Origin: an uncultured Lachnospiraceae bacterium
GTDB taxonomy: Bacteria > Bacillota > Clostridia > Lachnospirales > Lachnospiraceae
NCBI GenBank assembly: GCA_959022495.1
Contig: CAUEYX010000005.1
Location: forward strand, 1-64,000
Direction of reading: 5' to 3'
Length of the DNA stretch: 64,000 nt
Within the stretch, counting starts at the first letter, position 1. Each line of letters begins with the position of its first letter. The notes below the pieces were generated by a model. That model was not told where the DNA came from, made no database searches, and saw only the letters and a list, made by a program, of their open reading frames with translations. Below, piece by piece: positions 16,626-25,380 of the stretch. The translations under genes and the position numbers were made by a program.

Positions 16626-18050
16626 ATGCGGAGGACGAAAATTATATGTACGCTTGGCCCGTCCACTGATCAGGGGGATGTACTGGAAACTTTGGTCAGT
16701 GAAGGCATGGATGTGGCAAGGTTTAATTTTTCACATGGCACCCATTCGGAGCAGAAAGAGCGTCTTGATAAATTAAAGGAAATCAGATCGCGTCAGGGGA
16801 AATACGTGGCGGCCCTGCTGGACACAAAAGGGCCGGAGATCCGGATTAAAACATTTGCAGAAGGCAGAGCGGAGCTGGATGAGGGACAGATATTTACCCT
16901 CACGCCGGATGATGTTGAGGGCACGCCGGAGAAAGTGTCTGTCACATATGAGGATCTTTATAAAGACGTGAAACCGGGAGACAGCGTGCTTATTGATGAC
17001 GGGCTGATCGGCCTGGAGGTTGTGAGTATTGAAGGAAGGGATGTAAACTGTATCGTAAAGAATGGTGGTACGGTTTCTAACCGCAAAGGAATCAACCTTC
17101 CGGGCAATGATGTCAGCATGCCTTTTATCAGTGAGAAAGACAGGGAAGATATCTTGTTCGGCATCCGGGAAGGATTTGATTTTATCGCGGCGTCATTTAC
17201 CCGGACAGCGGATGATGTGGAAGAGATCAGAAAGCTCCTGCGTGAAAATGGAGGCGCTCAGATTAACATTATTGCAAAAATAGAGAACCAGCAGGGTGTC
17301 AACAATATTGACAGTATTATTGAGGCGGCAGACGGGATTATGGTTGCGCGCGGGGACATGGGAGTGGAAATTCCCCTGGAAGAGGTGCCGGTTATCCAGA
17401 AGAAACTCATAACAAAAGTTTACAATGCGGGCAAGCAGGTGATCACAGCCACACAGATGCTGGATTCCATGATGAAAAATCCAAGACCGACCCGCGCTGA
17501 GACGACGGATGTGGCGAATGCCATTTACCAGGGGACAAGCGCGATCATGTTGTCTGGTGAGACGGCGGCGGGGAAATACCCCGTGGAGGCCCTGCGCACG
17601 ATGGTTAAAATAGCAGTGCGGACGGAGAGCGATATCCCGTACAGCCGTCATTTCAGTGTGCGCCAGAAGGAGGAAAAGCCGGATGTGACTACCGCGATCT
17701 CTCACGCTACGTGTATGACAGCCATTGACCTTGACGCAAAAGCCATCATCACGGTCAGTAAATCGGGGCATACGGCAAGGATGATCTCAAAGTACAGGCC
17801 GGGATGCCAGATCGTGGGCTGTTCACCTGATGAATGTACATGCCGTCAGCTTAATATGTCATGGGGAGTTATCCCGGTCCATATCCGGGAGGAGTACAGC
17901 ATGGAAATTCTGTTTCTGCATGCGACGGAGGCGGCAGAGCGTGAAGGGTATGTTGAGCAGGGGGACATCGTGGTTCTTACCGCAGGTGTGCCTCTGGGAC
18001 GTCCGGGAAATACGAACCTGATTAAGACGACAGTGGTCGGGGAGTACTGA
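16626..18050 (+). CDS. pyk: Pyruvate kinase
   Basis: Last ATP-forming step of glycolysis, phosphoenolpyruvate plus ADP to pyruvate. The 474-residue protein has the N-terminal KIICTLGPS, the NFSHGTH block, DTKGPEIR, the catalytic Lys region IIAKIENQQGV, the metal-binding MVARGDMGVE and the TQMLDSM segment, then the C-terminal allosteric domain (residues ~350-474). It lacks the extra C-terminal PEP-utilising domain found in Bacillus enzymes, which is common for this length. AGGAGGAAAG precedes the ATG, and a cre-like site suggests CcpA control. A terminator follows. Confidence 0.97.
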   Translation: MRRTKIICTLGPSTDQGDVLETLVSEGMDVARFNFSHGTHSEQKERLDKLKEIRSRQGKYVAALLDTKGPEIRIKTFAEGRAELDEGQIFTLTPDDVEGTPEKVSVTYEDLYKDVKPGDSVLIDDGLIGLEVVSIEGRDVNCIVKNGGTVSNRKGINLPGNDVSMPFISEKDREDILFGIREGFDFIAASFTRTADDVEEIRKLLRENGGAQINIIAKIENQQGVNNIDSIIEAADGIMVARGDMGVEIPLEEVPVIQKKLITKVYNAGKQVITATQMLDSMMKNPRPTRAETTDVANAIYQGTSAIMLSGETAAGKYPVEALRTMVKIAVRTESDIPYSRHFSVRQKEEKPDVTTAISHATCMTAIDLDAKAIITVSKSGHTARMISKYRPGCQIVGCSPDECTCRQLNMSWGVIPVHIREEYSMEILFLHATEAAEREGYVEQGDIVVLTAGVPLGRPGNTNLIKTTVVGEY

Positions 18051-18095
18051 TTAATGTGATACGAAAAAAGGGGAGAGAGAAGCAGAAGCGTGGAA

Positions 18096-18141
18096 AAGGC
18101 TGCCGTATACTGGGAATTCCGGTACAGCAGCCTTCTTTTTT
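18096..18141 (+). terminator. Intrinsic terminator of pyk
   Basis: AAGGCTGC (18096-18103) pairs with GCAGCCTT (18127-18134), with additional inner pairing, followed by C and a six-T run. On the minus strand TTTT follows the stem, so it may also stop the convergent pdu transcript. Confidence 0.85.
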
Positions 18142-18211
18142 CTTTAGGAGGGGGTATTAAGTGAAGTGTAAATTTTTGGCTTTCTGGAAGAAGCCGGAAA
18201 TCACTGTAAAA

Positions 18212-18772
18212 TCACAGCTCTTTCATGATATTTCTAACAACTTGGTCCTGGATGCTGTCCGCTTTCTCATGGCTGACTTTGTAATCGGCATATCTTGCGC
18301 ACATATACAGGTAATCAGACAGGCGGTTTATATACTGGATCGCTTTAGCGTCAGCGCCATAGTTCTGTTCTACTCTGCGGAACCGTCTTTCCGCACGCCG
18401 GGTTACAGCTCTTGCCACGTCCAGCCTTGCTGACTGTTCACAGCCGCCGTAGAGAACGAACTCTTTGGCGCGTGGAAAAGAATTTTCGATCCGGTCGATC
18501 TCCTGCTCCAGCGAAGCTGTCTCATCAGCGGAAAAACGGTAATCCATGCAGCGCGGGTCAGCGACGCCTGCCATGATCTGCATAAGATTTTTTTGGATAT
18601 GGGAAAGCTGATTTTTCAGAAGAGAATCTGCCAGCACTTTGGCAAGACCGATATAGCTGTTCAGCTCGTCAATGGTCCCCAGCAGCTCAATCCTGTCATC
18701 TGACTTGGAAACACTGATTCCGTTCATCAGGGAAGTTGTTCCCCGGTCTCCGGCTTTCGTATAGATACTCAT
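18212..18772 (-). CDS. pduO: PduO-type cob(I)alamin adenosyltransferase
   Basis: Makes adenosylcobalamin from ATP and cob(I)alamin, regenerating the cofactor of diol dehydratase. The 186-residue protein has the ATP-binding signature YTKAGDRGTTSL at the N-terminus, then GTIDELNSYIGLA, and the R-x3-RRAERR segment (ARAVTRRAERRFRR) typical of the trimeric PduO family. It lacks the C-terminal heme-binding extension of Salmonella PduO. The start overlaps the pduH stop by 4 nt, making it the last gene of the operon. Its presence supports a B12-dependent dehydratase. Confidence 0.95.
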   Translation of the reverse strand: MSIYTKAGDRGTTSLMNGISVSKSDDRIELLGTIDELNSYIGLAKVLADSLLKNQLSHIQKNLMQIMAGVADPRCMDYRFSADETASLEQEIDRIENSFPRAKEFVLYGGCEQSARLDVARAVTRRAERRFRRVEQNYGADAKAIQYINRLSDYLYMCARYADYKVSHEKADSIQDQVVRNIMKEL

Positions 18773-19113
18773 ATGCCATATTCCTCCTTAAAAGGCAGCT
18801 TTTTAATCGCGCGGGCGCTGTTGGCGCCGATATTCCTGCACTGTATCCGGCTGGGGGCAGGGCAGCTTTCAATATTGCGCCCTTTTTCCAGCCCGCGTAT
18901 CTTCAGGCACACGGCTGTGCCGAAAATACCGATCCCGGAACCGAGCATGGAATCGCGGGCAGCCTTATATGCCAGTTTCTCCATACACTCATCAGGAAAT
19001 TCTGCGATATCGTAGAATACGCCTTCTTCTTCAATTCCTGCGCATACTTCTTTTAAAACAGCTGCATCGGCCTGGTGGGTGTAGATAAATATAGATGGTC
19101 TTTTGATAATCAT
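18769..19113 (-). CDS. pduH: Diol/glycerol dehydratase reactivase small subunit
   Basis: The 114-residue small subunit of the chaperone that swaps damaged cobalamin out of the dehydratase. It resembles the dehydratase medium-subunit fold (SIFIYTHQADAAVLKEVCAGIEEEGVFYD, then GSGIGIFGTAVCLKIRGL), as PduH does. I start at ATG 19113, which overlaps the pduG stop in ATGA; the longer upstream extension of the open frame lies inside pduG and is not credible. The gene also overlaps the adenosyltransferase by 4 nt. Confidence 0.92.
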   Translation of the reverse strand: MIIKRPSIFIYTHQADAAVLKEVCAGIEEEGVFYDIAEFPDECMEKLAYKAARDSMLGSGIGIFGTAVCLKIRGLEKGRNIESCPAPSRIQCRNIGANSARAIKKLPFKEEYGI

Positions 19114-20978
19114 TGCTGTTCTCCTATATAAGAGAGTACAAGTCCGGTGGCCACGGCGTTTCGCGGGCCTTCGCTTCCCCGGATATTCCCGCGGCCGCAT
19201 ACGATGCGGTAATCCGCGAATGCCTCCATAAGCATTTCCGGTATTTCAAAATCCTCTGCGGAGCCTCCTACAAGGACAACTGTGGAAATGTTTTTCAGAT
19301 TGCTGCCCGGGACAACTTTTTTGAGGGCTCGGAACGCATTGGTCACAAAAACTTTGCGTTTCGCTTCCCTGCGGACCTGTACGATCTTTTCCATAGGGAT
19401 CTCTTCCTCTATGCGGACAAAACCGTTTTCTGTCAGAAGAACAACTCTTCCGAAGAACCGGGGATCAATGGATTCATCGACAAAGGTCATTTGTCCGTTT
19501 TCCATGCGCATGTGGAAAAGGCTTTCAACCTTTGCGAGGGGATATCTTTTTATCTGTTCCGCAATGTGGCGGCTGCTTAAACCAAGCTCTGTCTGAATCA
19601 GCATGGATACCAGTTCTCCGGCCCCCGCCTGGTGTGTCATGGTTACATGACCGTCGTCGGAAATGATGGCGGCATCTGTGGAGCCTCCGCCCATATCCAG
19701 AATGGCAAGAGGCAGTTTTGTGCCCGGGGTAGTCAGCGCCCCGAGGCTCGCCATAATTGCTTCCACGCCGGCCACACTCACTTCCACAGAAAGATCTTTC
19801 TTAAGCTGATCCGCGATCTCCTGCATGGGCAGTTTCTGAGTTTTGACCATGGCTGCGATTCCCACAGCTTTTTCGAGGCAGGTTTCCCCTGCAAGCGCCC
19901 CTGAAATAAGCACCGGGGCAAGGGTGTCCACGGCCAGGATATCCGTAATGCGGATATCTGCCTCTGAACTCTTGTCCAGCTGGTTCATGCCGGTGCGGAT
20001 GCGGGAGAGCATGTTCCCCACATTTGTATCCGGCTGGCCGCTGATATCGCGGATGTCGCCCGCTTCTTCTGCGGAATCCATAATCTTAGCGGCACCTTCG
20101 TCCAAACTGATGGTAATATTCCTGTCCCCGTAAAAATAAATCTCTCCTGCGGGGAGCACATTCTCGTGGACGTTCCCGCCCGGTGTTTTGAGAACAACGG
20201 CGCTGCGTTTCCCGATCAGACTCTTGGCGATGGGGGTTACGGTGCGGGTTTCCTCAGCGCTCAGTCCAAGAAGCGTGGCGATGCCGTATGGATTGGATAA
20301 CATACGGATCGTCTGTCCGGGAAGCGCCACCTCAATAGCGGCAGGCACCCCGTCCGGCAGCCGGTCGATCCGTTTCACTTCGTCAATGATCGGGACCTTT
20401 CTGCGGATTCGATTCTCTACAAGGACGGCCTCGTCAGCCTGGAGGATGATGCCCGCAATATCGATACCCTGCCCGGGCACGCCGGATGCATCGGATACAC
20501 TGCCGTCCATGTATGGGGCAGTGCCGTACTGATTGACCACGGCCGCAATCTCCTCATAACTGTGTTCCGCAGAAGCGGCCAGGATATAGGGCGTCCCGGG
20601 GACAGCGCGGGAGATGTTTTCAATCAGCAGAATTTCTCCCACAGCCTGTCCGGCTCCTGCCGGAGTGGACGGATTGTGCCCGATCATAGAAGAGTCTGTG
20701 ATTACAGTTTCGGTCAATGTCTCCATCGCTGTATCGCCGATGACGGGCGCAGCTTCGTTGAGGCGCACCAAATCAATGTCGGATGTCTCGCGCCCGATCC
20801 GGCTCATGGCCAGTTTCAGGGCGTTCTTGACGGAATGGACATTTTCTAATGTGCCTTTTGTACCCGTTGTAGGGCAGGAGGCGCTGGTGAGAAAAGTGAG
20901 GTTTCCGTTTCCTGTGACTTCTCCCACGCAGACTTCCGTTGTAGAATTCCCGATATCAACTCCTGCGATATAACTCAA
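19110..20978 (-). CDS. pduG: Diol/glycerol dehydratase reactivase large subunit
   Basis: The 622-residue ATPase subunit of the reactivating factor. It begins with an actin/Hsp70-like phosphate motif (YIAGVDIGNSTTEVCVGE) and has a second nucleotide motif LAILDMGGGSTDAAIIS, as in DdrA/PduG. With PduH it releases cyanocobalamin-like dead cofactor using ATP. Both flanking junctions are 4-nt overlaps, so expression is coupled with the dehydratase. Length is close to Salmonella PduG (610). Confidence 0.96.
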   Translation of the reverse strand: MSYIAGVDIGNSTTEVCVGEVTGNGNLTFLTSASCPTTGTKGTLENVHSVKNALKLAMSRIGRETSDIDLVRLNEAAPVIGDTAMETLTETVITDSSMIGHNPSTPAGAGQAVGEILLIENISRAVPGTPYILAASAEHSYEEIAAVVNQYGTAPYMDGSVSDASGVPGQGIDIAGIILQADEAVLVENRIRRKVPIIDEVKRIDRLPDGVPAAIEVALPGQTIRMLSNPYGIATLLGLSAEETRTVTPIAKSLIGKRSAVVLKTPGGNVHENVLPAGEIYFYGDRNITISLDEGAAKIMDSAEEAGDIRDISGQPDTNVGNMLSRIRTGMNQLDKSSEADIRITDILAVDTLAPVLISGALAGETCLEKAVGIAAMVKTQKLPMQEIADQLKKDLSVEVSVAGVEAIMASLGALTTPGTKLPLAILDMGGGSTDAAIISDDGHVTMTHQAGAGELVSMLIQTELGLSSRHIAEQIKRYPLAKVESLFHMRMENGQMTFVDESIDPRFFGRVVLLTENGFVRIEEEIPMEKIVQVRREAKRKVFVTNAFRALKKVVPGSNLKNISTVVLVGGSAEDFEIPEMLMEAFADYRIVCGRGNIRGSEGPRNAVATGLVLSYIGEQQ

Positions 20979-21367
20979 AGTAAGATTCCTCTCTTTTCAT
21001 ACACTTCCGCGGCCTCCATTACGAGACGCGCACAATTTTTTGCATTGTATTTTTCAAGAAGCTCCTGGGCCATCATTACCAGTTCCAGCTTTGTGGAACG
21101 GTTGGGACGGAGCTTGTCATACATTTTCAGGATAACGTCGTCCGGCACATCCACCAGCTCTGCGGCGCGTTCGAAATTCTTTTCCATAGGCTGATTGTCA
21201 GCGGCGAGTGCCACCTGACCCTGGGCCTTCAGGATTTCCCGGGAGATTTTGATGTCATCCGGGGCGATATGGTCTTTCATAGCTTCATCCAGCGTAATAT
21301 CAGTGAACTTCTTTCCGGTTTTAGATGTAATAGACTCTTTTTCATGTTCTGCTAAAGGATATCTCAT
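20975..21367 (-). CDS. pduE: Diol/glycerol dehydratase small subunit
   Basis: The 130-residue gamma subunit. It shows YPLAEHEKE, the TLDEAMKDHIAPDDIKISRE block and the C-terminal RPNRSTKLELVMMAQELLEKYNA segment of the family. Compared with Salmonella PduE it lacks the N-terminal helix used for microcompartment entry and resembles the shorter glycerol dehydratase small subunit. It starts right at the pduD stop and overlaps pduG by 4 nt. Confidence 0.95.
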   Translation of the reverse strand: MRYPLAEHEKESITSKTGKKFTDITLDEAMKDHIAPDDIKISREILKAQGQVALAADNQPMEKNFERAAELVDVPDDVILKMYDKLRPNRSTKLELVMMAQELLEKYNAKNCARLVMEAAEVYEKRGILL

Positions 21368-22060
21368 TTACTTTCCCTCCCATTCAACAGCGCCGGTCTC
21401 AGGATCGAGCTGTTCCGTCTCCGCGATGTGCATGATGGCTGCTTTTACCTGGTACTTTGGTCTGCACATCGGATCGTTCGTACACGGGATCGGTACGACC
21501 TGTTCGCCTTTTACATATTTTGCCGCGTTCTGTCCGATCTGCCGGTAGGTCTCCAGAGTCATGAGCGGAGCCTGCGGAAAGAGCTCCAGGTTGGAGAGGG
21601 GATACAGGTCTTTCTGGTGGATGACAGTGGTTCCCTTTGACTGGATGCCTACCCCGATGCCGGAACCGGAGAGCTTTGCCGCCTCCAGCGCCATGAAACA
21701 TACATCGGATGTATCAAGGATTTTGACGACTCTTGGAATCATGCCCTCCTCCTCGATGCCTGCTTTTACATTTCGCAGCACCTCATCCAGGGGAATGTCA
21801 CAGATCGTCCTTGTGATCTCCCTCTGAAATGCGGCGCCCACGCCGATCACGACCTCTTTGGGGTCGGTCCCTTTCTTTGCGCGCGGATAACCGGAATAGT
21901 CGGATCTTTCTTCATTAATCCGGTCTCTCCCTGCCATGGAGGGAATCTCTGAAGATGCGGCAGAAAGTGTGTCTTCCGTGACGGAGGAGCTGCCTGCGCC
22001 GGACATCTGGCTTAAGACCGCATTGGTAATCTGTTTGACTAATTCTTCGCTGATCTGCAT
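21368..22060 (-). CDS. pduD: Diol dehydratase medium subunit
   Basis: The 230-residue beta subunit. The fold region contains GVGAAFQREITRTICDIPLDEVLRNVKAGIEEEG, then SGSGIGVGIQSKGTTVIHQKDLYPLSNLELFPQAPL, a hallmark of the family. The first ~19 residues form an amphipathic helix (MQISEELVKQITNAVLSQM) followed by a Ser/Ala-rich linker of about 45 residues; this resembles the encapsulation peptide by which Salmonella PduD enters the Pdu microcompartment. No shell genes are nearby. GGAGGAGAA precedes the ATG. Confidence 0.96.
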   Translation of the reverse strand: MQISEELVKQITNAVLSQMSGAGSSSVTEDTLSAASSEIPSMAGRDRINEERSDYSGYPRAKKGTDPKEVVIGVGAAFQREITRTICDIPLDEVLRNVKAGIEEEGMIPRVVKILDTSDVCFMALEAAKLSGSGIGVGIQSKGTTVIHQKDLYPLSNLELFPQAPLMTLETYRQIGQNAAKYVKGEQVVPIPCTNDPMCRPKYQVKAAIMHIAETEQLDPETGAVEWEGK

Positions 22061-22078
22061 GTGTGTTCTCCTCCTTTC

Positions 22079-23743
22079 CTATATATCTTTCGGATTGATA
22101 ATGTGCGGGATTCTCTTGATCTCTTCCCAGCGTTCGCCGTCTACACGGTAGCCGGTTCCGGGTCCCATATAATCATTGGGCGTATTGATGCCGGAGAGAA
22201 CGTGGAAATCTTTGTCCAGGATTGCGGCTGTCTGCATATAATCTCCTGCGACGCGCTGTTTCAGCATATTGAGCACACTTGACGCTACATCCTCAAACCC
22301 TGTCTCGGCAAGGGCTTTTACGACGTCAATGCCGGTGATGCCGCGTTTTAATACGTCCTCTGCAGCGGCCAGGTCAGCGGTTACATCCCGGGGAGGTGTA
22401 TCTTTGCTGCCATGGGCGTAAGTCACAGCCTCCACCTGCTCGTCCGATACCGGTGAAAGCCCCAGGCTTCGGAAAACAGCCTGCACAGCCCGGGCTGCTT
22501 TGTTCCGTACATGTATTACCTGCGCTTCGGTTACCGGCTTTAAGCCGCCGTCAACCTGCATGTCTCTTTGGAGTACATTGTAATCGTCAAAGTCTTCCGC
22601 GTCGAAGTTCGATCCGGCAAACATATTGTCGTAATTCGGTTCTGCCGCGTAGCCTGAGAAAATAAAATCTGTTCCGGGAAGAAACTCCAGCATAGTCCTT
22701 GCCGTCCGTCTCATATCCGAGTTGGAGAAACTCTGGTCATTGGACGACGCGCATTCCAGGCCGAGGAGAGCGGCGACAAGATTCTCAGCAAGCACTTCCC
22801 GGATGCCGGCAGGGACAGAGCCTGTCACGCCGATACAGCTTACGGAACCGTTCTGGATGCCCTGGCTTCCGGCGCCTTTGGTCACAAAGAGGCAGCGGCA
22901 TTCCAGGTAAAGCATGGACTTCTTCTCGCTGCTTCCCATCAGGACCTCTGAACCAGAGCCGGAAGTAAAGCGGACTTTCAGCCCTCTGGAAGCGTAAGCG
23001 GAATTCAGGAATGCCTTTGAATAGGGTGTGTCATCCCCATCGATAAATACGTTCTCTGTACCATAGACGGAGAGCGTCTCCGCATAGGTGGTCAGTCCGC
23101 GGATGCCAAGTTCCAGTTCCGTCGCTTCCTCAGCGGAGCACTGCGTCAGGACGCCGGGGCGTCCCACCTGTGAACCGATCAGGAGCGCCATGGCGCTTAA
23201 GGGGGCATAGCGTGCCACACCCATGGTTGTCTCTTCCTCGGCAAAGCCTCTGAGCGCGCCTTCGGCGGCATCCGCGGCAATCTGTACCGGGTCATCCTTT
23301 AAGTTTGTGATATGTGCCTGATTTCCGGGTGTCCTTCTGGCCCGGATTTTCTGCATGCCCATCATAAGCTCCACCACATTCAGGTGATTCATGACTTCTG
23401 TCATCTTTGCGGGTGTGATGCCGGAGATGATCTCCAGGATTTCTTTTCTGGAGACGTTGATATCCACGATCATTCTCGCGATGTCCAGAGAGGATATGGA
23501 CATGGATTTCTCCGTTCTTTCAATATTGATGGCATAATCTGCAATGAACTGATCAATAAAGTCAAAGTCTTCACGGTACTTTCCGTCCAGCTCTACGATC
23601 CTGCCTTCCTCTACCCTGACGGAAGGTTCCGGGTCATATGGGCTGCTCATAGCCACAAATCCCATCTCGGGCCATTCATTAATGTAGCCGTCCAGGTTGA
23701 CCGGACGGGCGTCCAGCGTTTCAATTCTTTTTGAACGTTTCAT
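22079..23743 (-). CDS. pduC: Adenosylcobalamin-dependent diol (propanediol/glycerol) dehydratase large subunit
   Basis: The 554-residue catalytic TIM-barrel subunit, which dehydrates 1,2-propanediol to propanal or glycerol to 3-hydroxypropanal through a B12 radical. Family features run the full length: KRSKRIETLDARPVNLDGYINEWPEMGF at the N-terminus, ARRTPGNQAHITNLKDDPVQIAADAAEG, and GSEVLMGSSEKKSMLYLE. First gene of a six-gene operon C-D-E-G-H-O. Whether propanediol or glycerol is preferred cannot be read from sequence; the PduD helix points to a propanediol-type ancestor. A promoter lies about 90 nt upstream. Confidence 0.96.
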   Translation of the reverse strand: MKRSKRIETLDARPVNLDGYINEWPEMGFVAMSSPYDPEPSVRVEEGRIVELDGKYREDFDFIDQFIADYAINIERTEKSMSISSLDIARMIVDINVSRKEILEIISGITPAKMTEVMNHLNVVELMMGMQKIRARRTPGNQAHITNLKDDPVQIAADAAEGALRGFAEEETTMGVARYAPLSAMALLIGSQVGRPGVLTQCSAEEATELELGIRGLTTYAETLSVYGTENVFIDGDDTPYSKAFLNSAYASRGLKVRFTSGSGSEVLMGSSEKKSMLYLECRCLFVTKGAGSQGIQNGSVSCIGVTGSVPAGIREVLAENLVAALLGLECASSNDQSFSNSDMRRTARTMLEFLPGTDFIFSGYAAEPNYDNMFAGSNFDAEDFDDYNVLQRDMQVDGGLKPVTEAQVIHVRNKAARAVQAVFRSLGLSPVSDEQVEAVTYAHGSKDTPPRDVTADLAAAEDVLKRGITGIDVVKALAETGFEDVASSVLNMLKQRVAGDYMQTAAILDKDFHVLSGINTPNDYMGPGTGYRVDGERWEEIKRIPHIINPKDI

Positions 23744-23831
23744 AGTATTTTCTCTCCCTGCGGAAAACGTGATATTGGTATAATTTCGTTCGTCTGTGCT
23801 CTAGAAGTACGGACAGACATTTCTAAAAGTA

Positions 23832-23860
23832 ATTATACTATAACCACAGGAGAATAGCAA
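23832..23860 (-). promoter_or_regulatory. Promoter of the pdu operon
   Basis: On the minus strand TTGCTA (complement of 23855-23860) and TATAAT (complement of 23832-23837) are spaced by exactly 17 nt, about 90 nt before pduC. Confidence 0.7.
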
Positions 23861-23925
23861 TATAAGAATCAGAAAATGTGGCAAAAAACCACAACGGATA
23901 AAAATAAAAACCACATAAAGCCACA
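23839..23925 (-). promoter_or_regulatory. Repeated TGTGG(T/C)TWT boxes upstream of pduC
   Basis: Read on the minus strand, TGTGGCTTTA, TGTGGTTTTT, TGTGGTTTTT and TGTGGTTATA occur with their CCACA complements starting at 23921, 23911, 23889 and 23844. The spacings of 10, 22 and 45 are near multiples of a helical turn. The nearest box lies inside the promoter spacer. These are candidate binding sites for an unknown regulator. Confidence 0.4.
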
Positions 23926-23976
23926 CGAAATAAAGAAGAATAAGATAAACCGTATACTGGTGAAGGAAAAGCAGTG

Positions 23977-24004
23977 TAGACACAGAGCGGACGAATGGTA
24001 TAAT
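23977..24004 (+). promoter_or_regulatory. Promoter of the M20 amidohydrolase gene
   Basis: TAGACA (23977-23982) and TATAAT (23999-24004) are spaced by 16 nt, about 105 nt before the ATG. With the pdu promoter and boxes this accounts for most of the 365-nt divergent gap. Confidence 0.5.
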
Positions 24005-24108
24005 GGAACTGCAAAAACGCAGGGGCATGGTATGACTGCCGGCACGGACTCTGGGAGATCGGGGCGGAGGATGTTCTCAGAATGCAGAGGGAAATGGAGC
24101 GTGGGTAG

Positions 24109-25379
24109 ATGAAAAAGGAACTTGAACTAAAAATGATTGAGGCGGCGGATGATATTTTCAGGCATCCCGAGCTTTCTTTAAAGGAAGAATACTCATCCCG
24201 CAGACTGGCAGAATTTCTGGAAAGGGAAGGCTTTCGGCTGATCTGGGGAACGGCGGGATTTAATACTGCATTTACTGCGGAATGGGGCAGCGGGAAGCCG
24301 GTCATCGGTTTCCTCGCGGAGTATGACGCGCTCCCCGGCCTGCATCAGGAATGCGTGCCTGAACAGAAGGGCAATGGCGGACCGGGACATGGCTGCGGGC
24401 ATAATCTTCTTGGCAGCGCCTGCGCTGGGGCCGCATGCGCGTTGAAAGAAAGGATGGAACGGGAAGGGCTTTCCGGGACAGTCCGGGTGTATGGCTGCCC
24501 GGCGGAAGAGATCGTAATCGGGAAAATCCGGATGAATGAGCGGGGAGTATTTGATGACTTGTCTGCGGCGGTAACGTGGCATCCTTTTGCCGCAGCAGAG
24601 TCAGCTATGACATCTGGCAGGCTCAGGAGATTAAAAATTATAAGTTTTACGGAAAGGCGGCACATGCCTCCAAACACCCAGAGATGGGCCGCAGCGCCCT
24701 GGATGCGGCGGAGCTGATGAATGTGGGGGTGAATTATCTGCGGGAGCACGTGGCGGATGATGTAAGAATGCACTATACATACACCAATACAGACGGTCCC
24801 GCGAATATTGTGCCGCCCTATGCGGAGACGAACTATTTTATCCGTTCTAATAAATGGGAGCGGACACAGGACGCATCAGAGAGAGTGGATAACTGCGCAA
24901 AAGGCGCGGCGCTTATGACGGGCACAAGAGTTGAGATTGAGCGCGTGACATGTAACAAAGAAATGAAGGTGAACCGGACGCTGGCAGAAATTTTTTACGA
25001 GGAAATGGAAAAGATCCCGGTGCCCCGATATACGGAGGATGAATTAGGATTCGCGGCGGAGATCGGGAAAAGTGCCGGACTTAACGGAGCCACCCCGCAG
25101 GAAATGTTCACCGGGCTGGAGCCGCTTGAAGATGAGCCGGTTCCACTGGCAATTGGTACAGATGTTTCAGATGTCAGCCACACAGTACCAACCGTTATGC
25201 TCAGCGCAGCGTGCATGTGCAGGGGCACCCCGCTTCACCACTGGGCCGCTGCCGCGCAGGCAGGGATGAGCATCGGCTGGAAGGGAATGCTCTATGCGGC
25301 GGAATGTATGTATGCCGGGGCATACCGTCTGTTAAAGGCGCCGGAACTTCTGGAAAAGGCGTGGGAAGAGATGGAATGA
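24109..25379 (+). pseudogene. M20-family amidohydrolase (AbgB-like), 1-nt frameshift
   Basis: Two overlapping frames together encode one M20 metallopeptidase of about 423 residues related to p-aminobenzoyl-glutamate hydrolase and other aminoacylases. The first part (24109 to about 24630) has DIFRHPELSLKEE, the metal motif GHGCGHNLLG, PAEE and WHPF. The second part (from about 24640 to 25379) continues in the -1 frame with FYGKAAHASKHPEMGRSALDA, the dimerisation region and the C-terminal LHHWAAAAQ. Adding one A to the run at 24633-24637 restores a continuous reading through LRRLKNYKFYGKAAHA. Both halves keep the key residues, so this is a recent lesion or a sequencing error. Confidence 0.85.
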
Positions 25380-25380
25380 A

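Noticed and set aside
18161..18433. 90-codon plus-strand frame with a good Shine-Dalgarno (AGGAGGGGG)
   Set aside because: Most of it is antisense to the adenosyltransferase gene, and the sequence matches nothing; the site is probably chance.
24582..24716. Programmed -1 frameshifting in the M20 gene
   Set aside because: No in-frame slippery heptamer and no stimulatory structure evident; a homopolymer deletion explains it better.
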